Below, piece by piece: positions 33,124 through 46,992 of a stretch of DNA of 64,000 bases (position 1 is the first letter of the stretch; the number at the start of each line of letters is the position of its first letter). The stretch comes from Sambucus nigra (Eukaryota > Streptophyta > Magnoliopsida > Dipsacales > Adoxaceae), in assembly GCA_949130495.1 (NCBI GenBank), contig OX422214.1:1968046-2032045 (forward strand). The letters run 5' to 3'. The translations under genes and the position numbers were made by a program. The notes beneath the pieces are model-generated. The model saw only the letters and a program-made list of their open reading frames with translations, was not told the origin of the DNA and did no database searches.

Positions 33124-36100
33124 TACTTCCCCCCTAATAACGAAATTTCATCTTGAAATTCGGAAAATAGGCATAGCTGGAAAAATTTGTAATCCTCCCG
33201 TACTCAAAGTAAAATACAAAGAAAGGCTCAATCACTACAGCCCTCGCTTCACAACAAGGTTTTTTAACAGTCTTGATACTTTATCAGATTACACATAAAT
33301 AAATGCACCTCACGTTGTGCTCTTACTAAACAACATTCGAATAAAAATAGCCTATACATCATTGGCCGCATTATCTCAATATTATTGTGAGTCCGCACCT
33401 CACTACGCATTAACTCCCGCGTTTATCAAAATGCCAAACTCCCATCCTAGAAGAAACCATTAACACATCTGACTACTCTTGCCCATTCTTTGAATCTCTG
33501 TTCCCGGCGTTGTGACTTTTACACAAGGGAAAACCACTTCAGCCGGTTGGTGTTACACAAAACATTTCTAAGCACCTTGTCCACTATGAATAGATACGGG
33601 TTCTTTCACCCAACTGTACCATTAGGTAATATCTTCTCCCCTTTACCACAATATACCTCACTTACTAGCTATACCCGTTTTGAAAATGAAATGATCGCAA
33701 TGAATCCAAAATTTCTTTCATACAGTTCCACCAGTCGTCAATCACCTTGCACCTATACCTCGGGCTATAGGTGATACAACCCTCAGAACAAAGCGTTATT
33801 TCCACTACATCTTGCTACCCCATGTTGAAGGTGGATTTCGACGATCTCCTACTGGTTCTGAATAATACTACATAGGATCACGTATCGGCATGTTCACTAT
33901 CTAATAGTGTAAATAACCCAAGTATATAATCATTTCTCTCCTTCTGGACAACCTGTCCCACATATTCGAAGGAACTCGTTACTTATCTATAAGTTGGCAA
34001 CCCTTTAAGGAAATTTACCAACTTGACACTTCCATCCCTGGAATCGTCGTCTTGATACAGAATTATCTGGTTGATCATCTAACCCCAACCATTCTACTAC
34101 TTACTACACCCTTTTCAATGCCGACTTTCACGTATAATTCTTTCCCTTAAGTGATACTTAATGATCTTCTTCTCTCGGCGTATACAAAAATTTTCGACCC
34201 TTACACTTTTCACCACTTTGTGCACATCTGGACTCTTTATACCTTATTGACATCCTCATTCTATTTACTCTTGACCCTTAATATTCGATTGGTCGAAACT
34301 CTACTCCAAATTGTCCACAATAGTTAAATATATGCCTTCTCAAGAGATACCCCCTTATTAAATGGCTTTCCACTGCCTTTTCACCAAATTCGTACGTGCT
34401 ACACTGATTACACATGATATTCATTAACACCTTTTCTTATGACATTTAATCCCATAAGTAATAATCTTACCCATCTACGTCCCTTCTTCCGGCGATTATT
34501 ACATTAGCAAACCAAGATGTCTACAACCCTTATAACCCAATGATACGGTTTTTAAACATTATATATGCCTCATACGTATTCCAAACTCTTTATTGCCGCT
34601 GCATTTACAACGTGGCTATACCACTTGGGCGTTCTCGATCACCTCTGAATTTGAAATCCTAAATCCTTCTTAACCTCAATGAGTCCTTCAATCCGAACAA
34701 AAACCAAAATTATCAGTACTTCTTCACTAACAACTGGCTCTTCTGGACTTATATCGTAAATTTACCACTTGTTAACTTCCAGTTATAACTACTTACTTCC
34801 ATAACGATCGAGGTATCCAATTTATGGATGAGTGGTCAAACATCTCCCTACTACCAACTTTATGCTAAGTTTCATCCGTGGGATGTCTCACAAAGCGAAA
34901 TCCAAATAAGGAACCCCCCGATACACTACTACCTAACATTGTCGTTCATCGAGATTCGTTACGCCTTCAGTCCATAACATGTACCCCTATATTCCCGTCT
35001 CTTAACAACAAAGTTACATCTCCTTCCGCAATGATACTTAAACAAGGAACTCCTTCTGAAAAACACTTTCTCTTGACATTGATGGTAATCACATTTCATA
35101 TACATCATGCAATTACAATCGGGGCTCTCAAAATCCAGTCCCTAGACACACAACTATGAGTTTAAACTCCCAAATTTCTAAAGGGTGATAAAACAATACA
35201 CTCTTCTTATTACGACATCCTGAGCGTTAGTAAACCAATTACATACGAATCATATTAATTAAATCCCTACGCATACTGGGATTAAATATCTGAGACCATG
35301 ATACCTTTTTGAAATCACAACAATATATATATACATATATACAAAAGTACAATTACGAGCCCGACCCTCTCACAGATGGGGCCTCGTGAGAGCGAAAGAT
35401 TCTACCATAAGGTAGTAACCCCAATAAGCTTACAATACCAGCACACTATCGGTACAATCATATATAAAACAACAATTAGGATAATATAATACTCGTATAA
35501 AACAACACTAAAATGATTAATTTTAATAAAGTATATACCGCTATCAATATACGCATTCTTCCTCCGCGGATGACAATAAAGGTAACCCCACACTATCAGG
35601 GAAGATATTCACATAAATAATAAAATTGCCGATACTCACTAAACTCGACTCTCCAGCAAAAATAAAAGTAATAGAAATTTTAGCAACTCGTTCATGCCAC
35701 AAACAACATGCAACATCATCTGAGGATATAACCCATACTTTTATCCTGACAATCGTCCTGGCTGCTCAAATGGTTCCTGGACTTAACACACATGTCCGTA
35801 CCAAACCGAATATTTCAATAACTGTTGCTCTTGCTAGGCACAATACCTTTATCTCTACACATTCATCGGGAAACATTTATAACGCACGGGTTTCACTCCC
35901 CACAAAATACCTCTACACATACTTCACTTATCTTCGGTCACACTGACCAAGATAAGGTGGTCCTTCTCTTGGACATTGGTAGTCTTGGCTCTGATGACTA
36001 CCTCCATTGTTCCCTTAGCTTTATGGACCTAAGGAACACGCTACTAGTTTCCACATCCCTTACTGGAATCACTATCGTTCGATAATAATTAAGCTATCCG

Positions 36101-36249
36101 AATCATTTTAACGGGTTCTCCGTTGGGTCTTCCCCATATGGTGCTTCTCCAATACCATTTTCCCTGTCTTACTCTATAGAAATTTTTTTATTCTTGCATC
36201 TCCCCACCTAAGGAAACGTTTACCTCCAAATTAACACTACGCGACATTA

Positions 36250-36900
36250 TTACTATCTGCATTGACCGTCCAAGCAGAATTCCCCAGAAGAGCTAACAAT
36301 TCTTCTTGTATGTAAATTCTCCCTTTAATATCCTCTTATCCATTTCACCTACTTCACCCGGTGTAAGGCCCGCTACATAAATAAATTTCTCCTCACAAAG
36401 TGACCTCTAGCCGTCCCTCTTGTGGGAGTTCAGAATAACATTCGCCTTTCACCCTCAACGTCTAATTAAGGAACTTATGGTCAAACCATACGTGTACGCC
36501 TTCTCTCCACGTCACATTCCACTTCTAAGTGTGGTGATTGTCTCTCACCATTGAAATTTCGCTCTCACGAGCCAAGAAAAATTTACCCTAAATTTTCACT
36601 CCCAACGGGCCATACCCCGACATATGTCCAAGCCTTTGGATATATTACGTTCATTTGGATAGGACACGCCCTCTCTACATTTCGAGTATTTCCACTGCTG
36701 GTTCTCTTTAATGTTTCACCTAACTCCTTCTCTCCCATTCCAACCTTGTTGGGTGAGTCTAATTTGACCCCATCTTCTACTATAGTTGTGCCTGGAGGTC
36801 ACAAGTCGTGCCTTGGCCGTCTGTACTGTCTAGGACTTTCGTGACATAATATGGGTGACTTTAACTACGGTCATCCTCCTTTAATAAATTTAATAACCTC
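36250..36900 (-). pseudogene. Gag remnant of element 4
   Basis: The minus-strand reading near 36430-36330 contains EEKFIYVAGLTPGEVGEMDK. This lines up with EEFIRLTYLVPDEVAPEDRK in the Gag of the group D element (63545-63605). The remainder is too decayed to align by eye. Confidence 0.45.
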
Positions 36901-37132
36901 AACTAATCCTTGCCTCCTAATGTTCGCCCAACTATCTTCACCTGACGTACTACATTGTTTGGCGCACGAACACACCCAATTGCAAATAAGATTCACTATG
37001 ATATATATCGAAGTAGGAGAATGAAATCTCAACAAAGAAATCAACAATCCTAAACATAGGGCTCTACATCAAAGAAAACTACGCTGGAAGCATAATAAGC
37101 CTCACAGATCGTAAAGGACACTAGAACCTGAT

Positions 37133-37144
37133 GCTCAGATACCA
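37133..37144 (-). promoter_or_regulatory. Primer-binding site of element 4, one mismatch
   Basis: The minus strand reads TGGTATCTGAGC, one change from the initiator tRNA-Met site, two bases from the LTR. Confidence 0.85.
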
Positions 37145-37146
37145 CC

Positions 37147-39887
37147 TATAACACCCCGTCTAATTAAATACCGGGTAGCTACTCCTTTATCAAATTAATA
37201 CAGAATATGCAGTTGGTTCATTCTTAGCATCACTGTCAAAAAACATTAAATTAATTACTAGCCACCTAATATTTAAAAAGAGAGATGTCAAATTTTATTA
37301 ATTAAGCCAACAATTAAACAAGAATTTAATTAATAAACCATCAATCGCATAACCAATCTCATAAAAATGCTCATCGACAAGAAATAAAATAAGTCTGGAG
37401 TAAAAACTCCAATAATAAAGATGCCATAGTAAATAAATGTCCCAATACAAGAGTTTGAATAAATAATGAACCGAAAATTGAAATACTCAAAGTCTGCAAC
37501 TACAACCTCTAAATAAGAATGGGCGACATACCCTAACTGATACGAATGACTCTGAAAGAATCAAGGATAAAATGAGATCGTATACTACCAAGATCCTTTA
37601 ACTACCACAGCAGCTACAACACATCATCAAAATCAAACTCCAATGCTTGGCGTCCCTGTGGCTGGGCACCTAAAATGTTTTTTCAAAACAAAAATAGATT
37701 TGGGGGAAAACGGGTCAGAGCCCGATGTGAAAATAGTTTAAAAGTTTAGCTAGTGTTTAAATTACAATTAAACATCACATATTATAAACACATTATTTGC
37801 GAACTCTCACATGAGTTTCTTACCACTCAACTACTGTGCACGCCTAACGTAAGGCTTTAACCCATCCTAGTTATGCCACTATCTAACTAGTTTGTACCAC
37901 TCCTTCCTTCGCATTCTAACATAGAGTATCTACATGTAACCCCAAAATAAGCCATATTTATAACCCATGTTCACATTCAATAAATTACTTATCTCAAGTG
38001 TTAGTTTAAATTCTCATTCTTAACCCATTCAAATATCGTAGTTATTCACATCTACTAAGCAACAATGCACCAGTCACAAGTACATAAGTATATCACTCTC
38101 AGTACATAAATACATATATGCCACCCCTAGGCTAAGCTGCGGTGCAAGCATACTCTGCTATTAAATCCATGTACATCACATACGTAAGGATCACGTGTTC
38201 TGAATCGCTCAGGAACCATCTAAATACAAATCACACATATTGGAGGCCAACATAGTTCACATACCCATGGGTCATGAACATACCTATGCTCACATGGTTA
38301 GGTGACTTATCAACTCACAAATAAGTCATTCACAGTCCTATGTCCTTAAGGTACCAATCTAAATCCCCCCGAAGGCACACAAGGATAAAAGGGTCCTTTT
38401 CCAAAATAAAACTAACCTCCGGTGATAGCAAGTATGGTAGGTATGTCATACACATAAGAAATCCATACATTAGGCATTCACACAACCTAAGTAATCATAT
38501 TACAATATAACTATTCACACATTTCATCTGGTAATGACTCGTACATAGCAAGTTTACCCCGAACATTACACGTAATATATATTCCGTTTGATAACTCTCT
38601 CGTCGTCTCAATTTGAGTACTTAAACCTATCTCAAAAGGTTACTAGGTCTCTTATTAGTTTCTAATGTTAACTCAGTACTTAAATTCCCTCCGTTACTGG
38701 CCTTAACCTTACATCATCATTAATTTTCGAATACAGTTCCAATTCAAACGGTTTCTAATTGCACCTCACTCGGTAGACCCTCGTAAGCAATGACATTAAA
38801 TTCCATAAGTTATAATATTCTTCGATAATACTAAGGCCCTACAGCCTTTATCTAAGTCCCACAATATTATATTAATCACCCTAATAACCAACATCGGCTT
38901 TGGAATAATCATTAAACATTAAAGAGAAATAATTGCCAAAAATTAGTAGGGGTCGATCGATCTAAGAAAAGGGGTCGATCGATCGATGGTTCGATCGATT
39001 GACATTCTTGAGTCGATCGATCGATTAAGAAGGTATCAACCAATAATTTCTTAACAGTTACGGGTTCTCCTCTTTTTACACCTCAAATACTTCATCCCAA
39101 CGTCCAAAACTCACAACTAAGTATACTAATCATCCTACTAACATGTTTACATCATTCCCCAAGTTTTAGATTCATCAAATCAACATATAACGTCAATTTC
39201 TTGCATCCAATTTACCCAATTTTCATATAAAAATCTAGTTTTCCAATTTCTTCAACATCACATAAACCAATCAAATTTCATAAATTCTCTACCCATAAAT
39301 CATAAATTCGTTGTTGTTATCATCTCTAACGTTTACTACAGGCAAGACCTATCCAAATTATGATTTTAAACCTTTCAAATCCATTTAATTCTCATTATTT
39401 ATGATAAATCTTCAATTCTATAATGACATGTAAACTATATGCTTGAAATCGTTGCAAGATAAATCACTTGCCTGAAAAAAGTTTCTTTTGATTCGTTGAT
39501 GATGTTTAGGGCTAGTCCTCCTCCTTTCTATGGCCACAATTCCGACGAAAATGGTGGTGGTGGATGGTGGTTTTGGTTTGGAACTTTGGCAACTTCCCTC
39601 TAAGTCAAGTAGCCCACTCTCTTATTTTTGGCTGATAATGGCCCTAATGGCTTTTCTAATAATATATTAATAAACTCTAAAATTCATGGGTCTGAATTCC
39701 TTAATTTTTAAAATAACCAAAATACCCTTCCGAGTTGCTGGTTAGGCCTAAAAGTGCCCCGGGACCCAAACTAAACCCCCGGATAGTGTTTTCCGACTAT
39801 CTCGAACATTCCGGACACGTTAGTGCACTCAAAAAGCTCATATGGATGAAATAAAAAAATACTTTTAAATCCATTAAATTGTCCTCT
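37147..39887 (-). repeat. 5' LTR of element 4 (group B), interrupted by a younger LTR
   Basis: It begins TATAACACCCCG (from TGTGACACC) and stops at 39887 exactly where another group B LTR begins. It includes a predicted intron (37670-37823, 154 bp), palindrome array (38953-39024) and GC donor (CAG/GCAAGT at 39471). Its remaining U3 is not found to the right. Confidence 0.88.
38953..39024. promoter_or_regulatory. LTR palindrome array, group B, spacing 22-16-22
   Basis: Boxes start at 38953, 38975, 38991 and 39013; outer boxes have small changes, spacing is exact. Confidence 0.85.
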
Positions 39888-40411
39888 TGTAACACCCCGG
39901 CTAATTAAATACCGGGTAGCTACTCCTTTATCAAATTAATATATAATATCCAGTTGGTTCAGTCTTAGCATCACTGTCGAAAAACATTAAATTAATTACT
40001 AGCCACCTAATATTTAAAAAGAGAGATGCCAAATTTTATTAATTCATACAACAATTAAACAAGAATTTAATTAAGAAACCATCAATCGCATAACCAATCT
40101 CATAAAAATGCTCATCGAGAAGAAATCAAATGAGTTTGGAGTAAACACTCCAATAATAAAGATGCCAGAGTAAATACATTCCTAATACAGGAGTCTGAAT
40201 AAATAAAGAACCAAAAACTTAAAAATACCGAAAGTCTGCAACTACAACCTTTAAATAAGAATGGGCAACATGCCCTAACTGAAACAAATGACTCTGACGG
40301 AATCAAGGATAAAATAAGAGAGTGTACTACCAAGATCCTGTAACTTCCACCGCAGCTACAGTACGTCATCAGAATGGAATTCCTATGCTTGGCGTCCCTG
40401 TGGCTGGGCAC

Positions 40412-40566
40412 CTAAAATGTTTTTTACGAAACAAAAATAGATTTTGAGGAAAACGGGTCAGAGCCCGATGTGAAAACAGTTTAACAGTTTAGCAAATGTT
40501 TAAATTACAATTAAATAACACATATTATAAACACGTTAGTTGCGTACTCTCACATGAATTTCTTAC
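40412..40566 (-). other. Predicted 155-bp LTR leader intron, group B
   Basis: Donor GAGAG/GTAAGAAA, branch box GGGCTCTGACCCG, acceptor ACATTTTAG/GTGCCC. Confidence 0.55.
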
Positions 40567-41693
40567 CTCTCAACTTTTATGAACGCCTAACGTATGCCTT
40601 CAACCCATCCTAGTTATGCCACTATCTAACAAGTTTATACCACCCCTGCCTTCGCATTCTAACATAGAGTATCTACACGTAATCCCCAAATAAGCCATAT
40701 TTATAACCCATGTTCACATTCATTAAATTACTTATCTCAAGTGTCAATTAAATTATCATTCTTAACCCATCCAAATATCTTAGTTAATCACATCTACTAA
40801 GCAAACAATGAACCAGTCACAAGTACATAAGTATTTCACTCTCAGTACATAAATACATATATGGCACCCCTAGGCTAAGCTGCGGTGCATGCATACTCTG
40901 CTATGAAATCCATGGACATCACGTACGTAAGGATCATGTGTTCCGAATCGCTCACGAACCGTCTAAATACAATCACACATATTGGAGGCGAACATAGTTC
41001 ACATACCCATGGGTCACTCATATAGCTACGCTCCCATGGTCACCTGACTTATCAACTCACAAATAAATCATTCACAGTACTACGTCCTTAAGGTACCAAT
41101 CTAAATCCCCCCGAAGGCACACAAGGATAAGAGGGTCCGTTTCCATAATAAAACTGACCTCCCGTGATAGCAAGTATGGTAGGTATGTCATACACATAAG
41201 AAATCCTTACACTAGGCATTCACACAATCTCAGTAATCATATAACAATATAGATGTTCACACATTTCATCTAGTTAGTCTCGTATATAGCAAGTTTACTC
41301 CGAACATTACACATAATATATATTCCGTTTGATAACTCTCTCGTCGTATCAATTTGAGTACTTAAACCAATCTCAAAAGATTACTAGGTCTCTTATTAGT
41401 TTCTAATGTTAACTCAGTACTTAAAGTCCTTCCATTACTACCATTAACCTTACATCATCATTAATTTTCCAATATAGTTCCAATTCGAACGGTTTCTAAT
41501 CGTACCTCACTTGGTAGACCCTCGTAAGCAATGACAATAAATTCCATAAGTTATAACATTCTTCGATAATACTAAGACCCTACTCCCTTTATCTAAGTCC
41601 CACAATATTATATTAATCACCCTAATAACCAACATCGGCTTTGGAATAATCATTAAACCTTAAAGAGAAACAATTGCCAAAAATCAGCAGGGG

Positions 41694-41765
41694 TGGATCA
41701 ATTGAAGAACAAGGGTCGATCGATCGATGGTTCGATCGATTGACATTCTTGATTCGATCGATCGA
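41694..41765. promoter_or_regulatory. LTR palindrome array, group B, spacing 22-16-22
   Basis: Boxes start at 41694 (decayed), 41716, 41732 and 41754. The spacing survives although the first box has lost its sequence. Confidence 0.82.
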
Positions 41766-42829
41766 TCAAGCAGGTATCAGCCCAAAATTTCTTAATAGTT
41801 ACGGGTTCTCCTCTTTTTACACCTCAAATTCTTCATCCCAACGTCCAAAACTCACAACTACGTATACTAATCATCCTACTAACATGTTTACATCATTCCC
41901 CACGTTTTAGATTCATCAAATCAACATATAACATCAATTTCTTGGATCAAAATACCCAATTTTCATGTAAAAACACTAGTTTTCCTATTTCTTCAGGAAC
42001 ATCACATAATTCAATGAAATTTCATAATTCCCTTCCCATAAATCATAAATTCGTGGTTGTTATCATCTCCAATATTAAACTACATGCAAGACCTAACCAG
42101 ATTATGTTTAAACCTTTCAAATCCATACAATTTTCATTATTCATGATATATCTTCAATTCTATAATAACATGTAAAATATATGCTTTGAATATTTGGAAG
42201 ATAAATCACTTGACTGAAAATACCAATTCTGATCCATTGATGATGTTATTGGTTGCTTCCCCTTCTCTTTCTGGTCACAATTTATGTCCAAAATGGTGGT
42301 GGTGGGTGGTGGTTTTGGTTTGCAAACCCTTTGGCAACTTCCCTCTAACTCACATAGCCCACTCTCTTGTTTTTGGCTGATAATGGCCCTAATGTCTTTT
42401 CTAATAATATATAACTAAACTCTAAAATTCGTGGGTCTTAATTCCTTAATTTTCAAAATCACCAAAATACCCTTCTGGGTTTCCAGTTAGGCCTAAAAAT
42501 GACCCAGAACTCAAACTAAACCACCGGCTAGTGTTTTCTGATTATCTCGAACCTTCCGGACACGTTGGCACACTCAAAAAGCTGATACGAATGACATAAA
42601 AATAAAATACTTTTAAATTCATTAAATTAGGTCCTAACACGACTGACACGCGCGTCCCAACTAAATTACCGAAACTGCCGTATTTTCAACTCATAACCAT
42701 TTTTAATAAATTCGATGATTACATATTACCATAATCACTCAGTAATATTCAACAACATATTAATAACCATATACTAACTCTCGTCTCTCTAACATTTAAA
42801 TCCGAATTAGTTTTCCAATTAATTATCCC

Positions 42830-42979
42830 AAATTAATTTAATAAATCCCATAATTAAAAACAATTCCATTTCATTAACCTCATATTTAATAATTAAAAGC
42901 CATCAAATTAATTTAATAAATCCCATAATTAAAAACAATTCCATTTCATTAACCTCATATTTAATAATTAAAAGCCATC
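42830..42979. repeat. Perfect 75-bp tandem duplication in the group B U3
   Basis: The 75 bp from 42830 are repeated without change from 42905. No other group B LTR here has it, so it is a late event. Confidence 0.95.
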
Positions 42980-42997
42980 AAAATACGGGGTATTACA

Positions 42998-44636
42998 CAC
43001 TTCCCCCCTAATAACGGAATTTCGTCCCGAAATTCGGAAAAGTAAGGCATACCTAAAAAAATTTGGTATCCTCAAGTACTAAAAAAAAAATATAAAGACA
43101 GGCCGAATCATTAAAGCCCTCGCTTCATAACAAGCTTGCTTAACAGTCTTGATACTTTATCAGATTACACTTCAATAAATTCACCTCACGTTGTGCTCTT
43201 ACTAAACATCATTCAAATAAAAATAGTCTGTACATCATTGGCCGCATTATCTCAATATTATTATGAGTCCACACCTCACTACTCATTAACTCCCGCGTCT
43301 ATCAAAACACCAAACTTCCATCCTGGAAGAAATCAATAACAGATCTGACTATTCTTTCCCATTCTTTGAATCTCTATTCCCGACGTTGTGATTTTTACAC
43401 AAGGGAAAACCACTTCAACCGGTTGGTGTTACACAAACATTTGTAAGCACCTTGTCCACTATAAATAGATACGGGTGCTTTCCCCTAACTCTACCATTAG
43501 GTAATATCTTCTCCCCATTACTACAATATACCTCACTTACTAGTTGTACCCGATTTGGAATTGAAAAGATCGCAATGAATCCAAAATTTCTTTCATACAA
43601 TCCATCAGTCGTCAATCACCTTGCGCCTACACCTCGTGCTATAGGCGATACAACCCTCAGAACGAAGCGTTATTTCCACTACTTCTTGCTACCCCACATT
43701 GAAGGTGGCTTTAGGGGATCTTCTATTGGTTCTAAACAATACTGCGTAGGACCACGTACCGGCGTGTTCACTGTCTAATAGTGTAAATCACCCAATATAA
43801 CCATTTCTCTGCTTCTGGACAACCTGTCCCACATATGCGAAGGAACTCGTTACTTATCTATAAGTTGGAAACCCCTCAAGGAATGTTACCAACTTGACTA
43901 TTCCATCCCTGGAATCGTCGGCTTGATACAAAATTATTTGTTTGATCATCTAACCCCAATCATTCTACTACTTACTACACACCTTTCAATGCCGACTTTC
44001 ACGTATAATTCCTCCGATTAAGTGATACTTAATGATCTTCTTCTCTCCGTGTATACCAAAAGTTTCAACCTTTACATTTTTCACCACTTTGTGCACTTCT
44101 GGACTTTTTATACCTTATTGACATCCTCATTCTATTTACTCTTGACCCTCAGCATTTGATTGGTCGGAACTCTACTCCAAATTGTCCATAATAGTTAAAT
44201 ATATGCCTTCTCAAGAGATACCCTCTTATTAAATGGCTTTCCAATGCCTTTTCACCAAATTCGGATGTGCTACACTGATTACACATGATATTCATTAACA
44301 CCTTTTCTTACTACGTTTAATCCCATAAGTAATAATCTTACCCATTTGATGTCCCTTCTTCCGGCGATTACTACTTAGGAAACCAAGATGTCTGCACCCC
44401 TTATAACCCAATCATACAATTTTTAAACATTATATACGCTTCATACGTATTCCAAACTCTTTATTGCCGCAGCATTTACAACGTGGCTATACCACTTGAG
44501 CGTTCTCAATCACCTCTGAATTCGAAATCCTAAATCCTTATTAACCTCAATGCGTCCTTTAATCCGAACAAAAATCAAAATTATCAGTACTTCTTCACTA
44601 ACAACTGGCTCTTCTGGCCTTATATCGTAAATTTAG
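42998..44636 (-). mobile_element. Element 5 internal fragment (group B), truncated
   Basis: It starts with the polypurine tract CTTCCCCCC (minus AGGGGGGAAG) and parallels 33124-34750 closely. It contains no recognisable coding domain. It ends abruptly at ATTTAGCCCTTGTTA, where inverted LTR sequence begins. Confidence 0.8.
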
Positions 44637-45637
44637 CCCTTGTTATTAACATGTTGTTGAATATTCCTGAGTGATTATGGTAATATGTGATCATTAAATT
44701 TATTAAAAATGCCGTGAGTTGAAAATACGGCAGTTTCGGTAATTTAGTTGGGACACCCGTGTCAGTCGTGTCAGGACAATTTAATGGATTTAAAAGTATT
44801 TTTTTATGTCATCCTTATGATCTTTTTGACTGCGCCAACGTGTCCGGAAGGTTCAAGATAGTCAGAAAACACTAGTCGGGGGTTAGTTTGGTCTCGGGGC
44901 ACTTTTAGGCCTAACCGGCAACCCGAAAAGGTATTTTGATAATTTTAAAAATTAAGGAATTAAGACCCACGAATTTTAGATTTTATTAATATATTATTAG
45001 AAAATCCATTAGGGCCATTATCAACCAAAAACAAGAGAGTGGGCTACGTGAGTTAGAGGGAAGTTGTCAAAGGGTTTCCAAACCAAAACCACCATCCACC
45101 ACCACCATTTTCGTCGGAATTGTGGCCGGAGAAAGGAGGAGGACTAGCTCTAAACATCATCAACAAATCAAAGGCAACTTTTTTCAGGGAAGTGATTTAT
45201 CTTGCAAAGATTCAAAGAATATAGTTTACATATTATTATAGAATTGAAGATTTATCATAAATAATGAGAATTAAATGGTTTTGAAAGGTTTAAAATCATA
45301 ATCTCGATAGGTCTTGCATGTAGTAAACATTGGAGATGATAACAACTACGAATTTATGATTAATGGGTAGAGAATTTATGAAATTTGATTGGTTTATGTG
45401 ATGTTCTTGAAGAAATAGGAAAACTAGGTTTTTATATGAAAATTGGGTAAATTGGATCTAAAAAATTGATGTTATATGTTGATTTGATGAATCTAAAGCG
45501 TGGGGAATGATGTAAACATGTTAGTAGGATGATTAGTATACTTAATTGTGAGTTTTGGACATTGGGATGAAGAATTTGAGGTGTAAAAACAGGAGAACCC
45601 GTAACTGTTATGAAATTCTGGGCTGATACCTGCTTGA

Positions 45638-45709
45638 TCGATCGATCGACTTAAGAATGTCAATCAATCGAACCATCGATCGATCGACCCCTTTTCTTCG
45701 ATCGATCGA
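45638..45709. promoter_or_regulatory. LTR palindrome array, group B (plus copy), spacing 22-16-22
   Basis: Boxes start at 45638, 45660 (two changes), 45676 and 45698. Confidence 0.85.
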
Positions 45710-46838
45710 CCCCTGCTGATTTTTGGCAATTGTTTCTCTTTAAGGTTTAATGATTATTCCAAAGCCGATGTTGGTTATTAGGGTGATTAATATAATATTG
45801 TGGGACATAGATAAAGGCAGTAGGGTCTTAGTATTATCGAAGAATGTTATAACTTATGGAATTTAATGTCATTGCTTACGAGGGTCTACCGAGTGAGGTA
45901 TGATTAGAAACTGTTCGAATTGGAACTATATTGGAAAATTAATGATGATGTAAGCTTAAGGGCAGTAACACAGGGACTTTAATTACTGAGTTAACATTAG
46001 AAACTAATAAGTGACCTAGTAACCTTTTGTGATAGGTTTAAGTACTCAAATAGATACAACGAGGGAGTTATCAAACTGGAAATATATTACGTATTATGTT
46101 CGGGGTAAACTTGCTACGTACGAGTCATTACCAGATGAAATGTGTGAATACTTATATTGTAATATGATTACTTAGGTTGTGTGAATGCCTAATGTATGGA
46201 TTTCTTATGTGTATGGAATACCTACCATACTTGCTATCATGGGGGGTTAGTTTTATTTTGGAAAAGGACCCTCTTATCCTTGTGTGCCTTCGGGGGGATT
46301 TAGACTGGTACCTTAAGGACATAGGTCTATGAATGACTTATTTGTGAGTTGATAAGTCACCTGACCATGCGAGCGTAGGTATGTGCGTGACCCATGGGTA
46401 TGTGAACTATGTTCGCCTCCAATATGTGTGATTTGTATTTAGACGGTTCCTGAGTGATTCGGAACACGTGATCCTTACATACGTGATGTACATGGATTTG
46501 ATAGCAGAGTATACGTGCACCGCATCTTAGCCTAGGGGTGCCATATATGTATTTATGTACTGAGAGTGATATACTTATGTACTTGTGACTGGTGCATTGT
46601 TGCTTAGTAGATGTGAATAACTAAGATATTTGAATGGGTTAAGAATGAGAATTTAAACTAATACTTGAGATAAGTAATTTAATGAATGTGAACATGGGTT
46701 ATAAATATGGCTTATTTGGGGGTTAGGTGTAGATACTCTATGTTAGAATGCGAAGGCAGGATAGGTACAAACTAGTTAGATAGTGGCATAATTAGGATGG
46801 GTTAAAGGCATAGATTAGGCATGCACAGTAATTGAGAG

Positions 46839-46992
46839 GTAAGAAACTCATGTGAGAGTACGCAACTAGCGTGTTTATAATATGTGATGTTTAGTTGTAA
46901 TTTAAATACTTGCTAAACTTTTAAACTGTTTTCACATTGGGCTCTGACCCGTTTTCTTCCAAATCTATTTTTGTTTTGTAAAAACATTTTAG
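46839..46992 (+). other. Predicted 154-bp LTR leader intron, group B (plus copy)
   Basis: Donor GAGAG/GTAAGAAA, branch box GGGCTCTGACCCG, acceptor ACATTTTAG followed by GTGCCCAGCCACAGGG. Confidence 0.57.

Larger units (their letters stand above)
33124..37145 (-). mobile_element. Element 4 internal region (group B), decayed, probably non-autonomous
   Basis: It is bounded by a polypurine tract on the left and a primer site on the right, about 4 kb, shorter than the ~4.8 kb of elements 2 and 3. No RT, RNase H or integrase is recognisable on either strand. A gag remnant persists near 36250-36900. The left 1.6 kb is about 90 percent identical by eye to 42998-44636, including the loss of coding sense. 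That suggests the defective region was copied by transposition rather than decaying separately. It carries the conserved box shared with E and F at 34880-34960. Confidence 0.7.
39888..42997 (-). repeat. Complete group B LTR, 3,110 bp (3' LTR of element 5)
   Basis: It runs from TGTAACACCCCGG to CGGGGTATTACA. It is inserted in the LTR of element 4 at GTCCTCT and followed on the right by a polypurine tract and internal sequence. It includes a predicted intron (40412-40566), palindrome array (41694-41765), a decayed GC donor near 42213 and a perfect 75-bp tandem duplication next to its U3 end. Confidence 0.9.

Noticed and set aside
33490..33774. Paired plus-strand ORFs at 33490 and 43452 with similar peptides
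   Set aside because: They are copies of the same group B internal region. The similarity follows from DNA identity; no known domain is seen and the length is not preserved.
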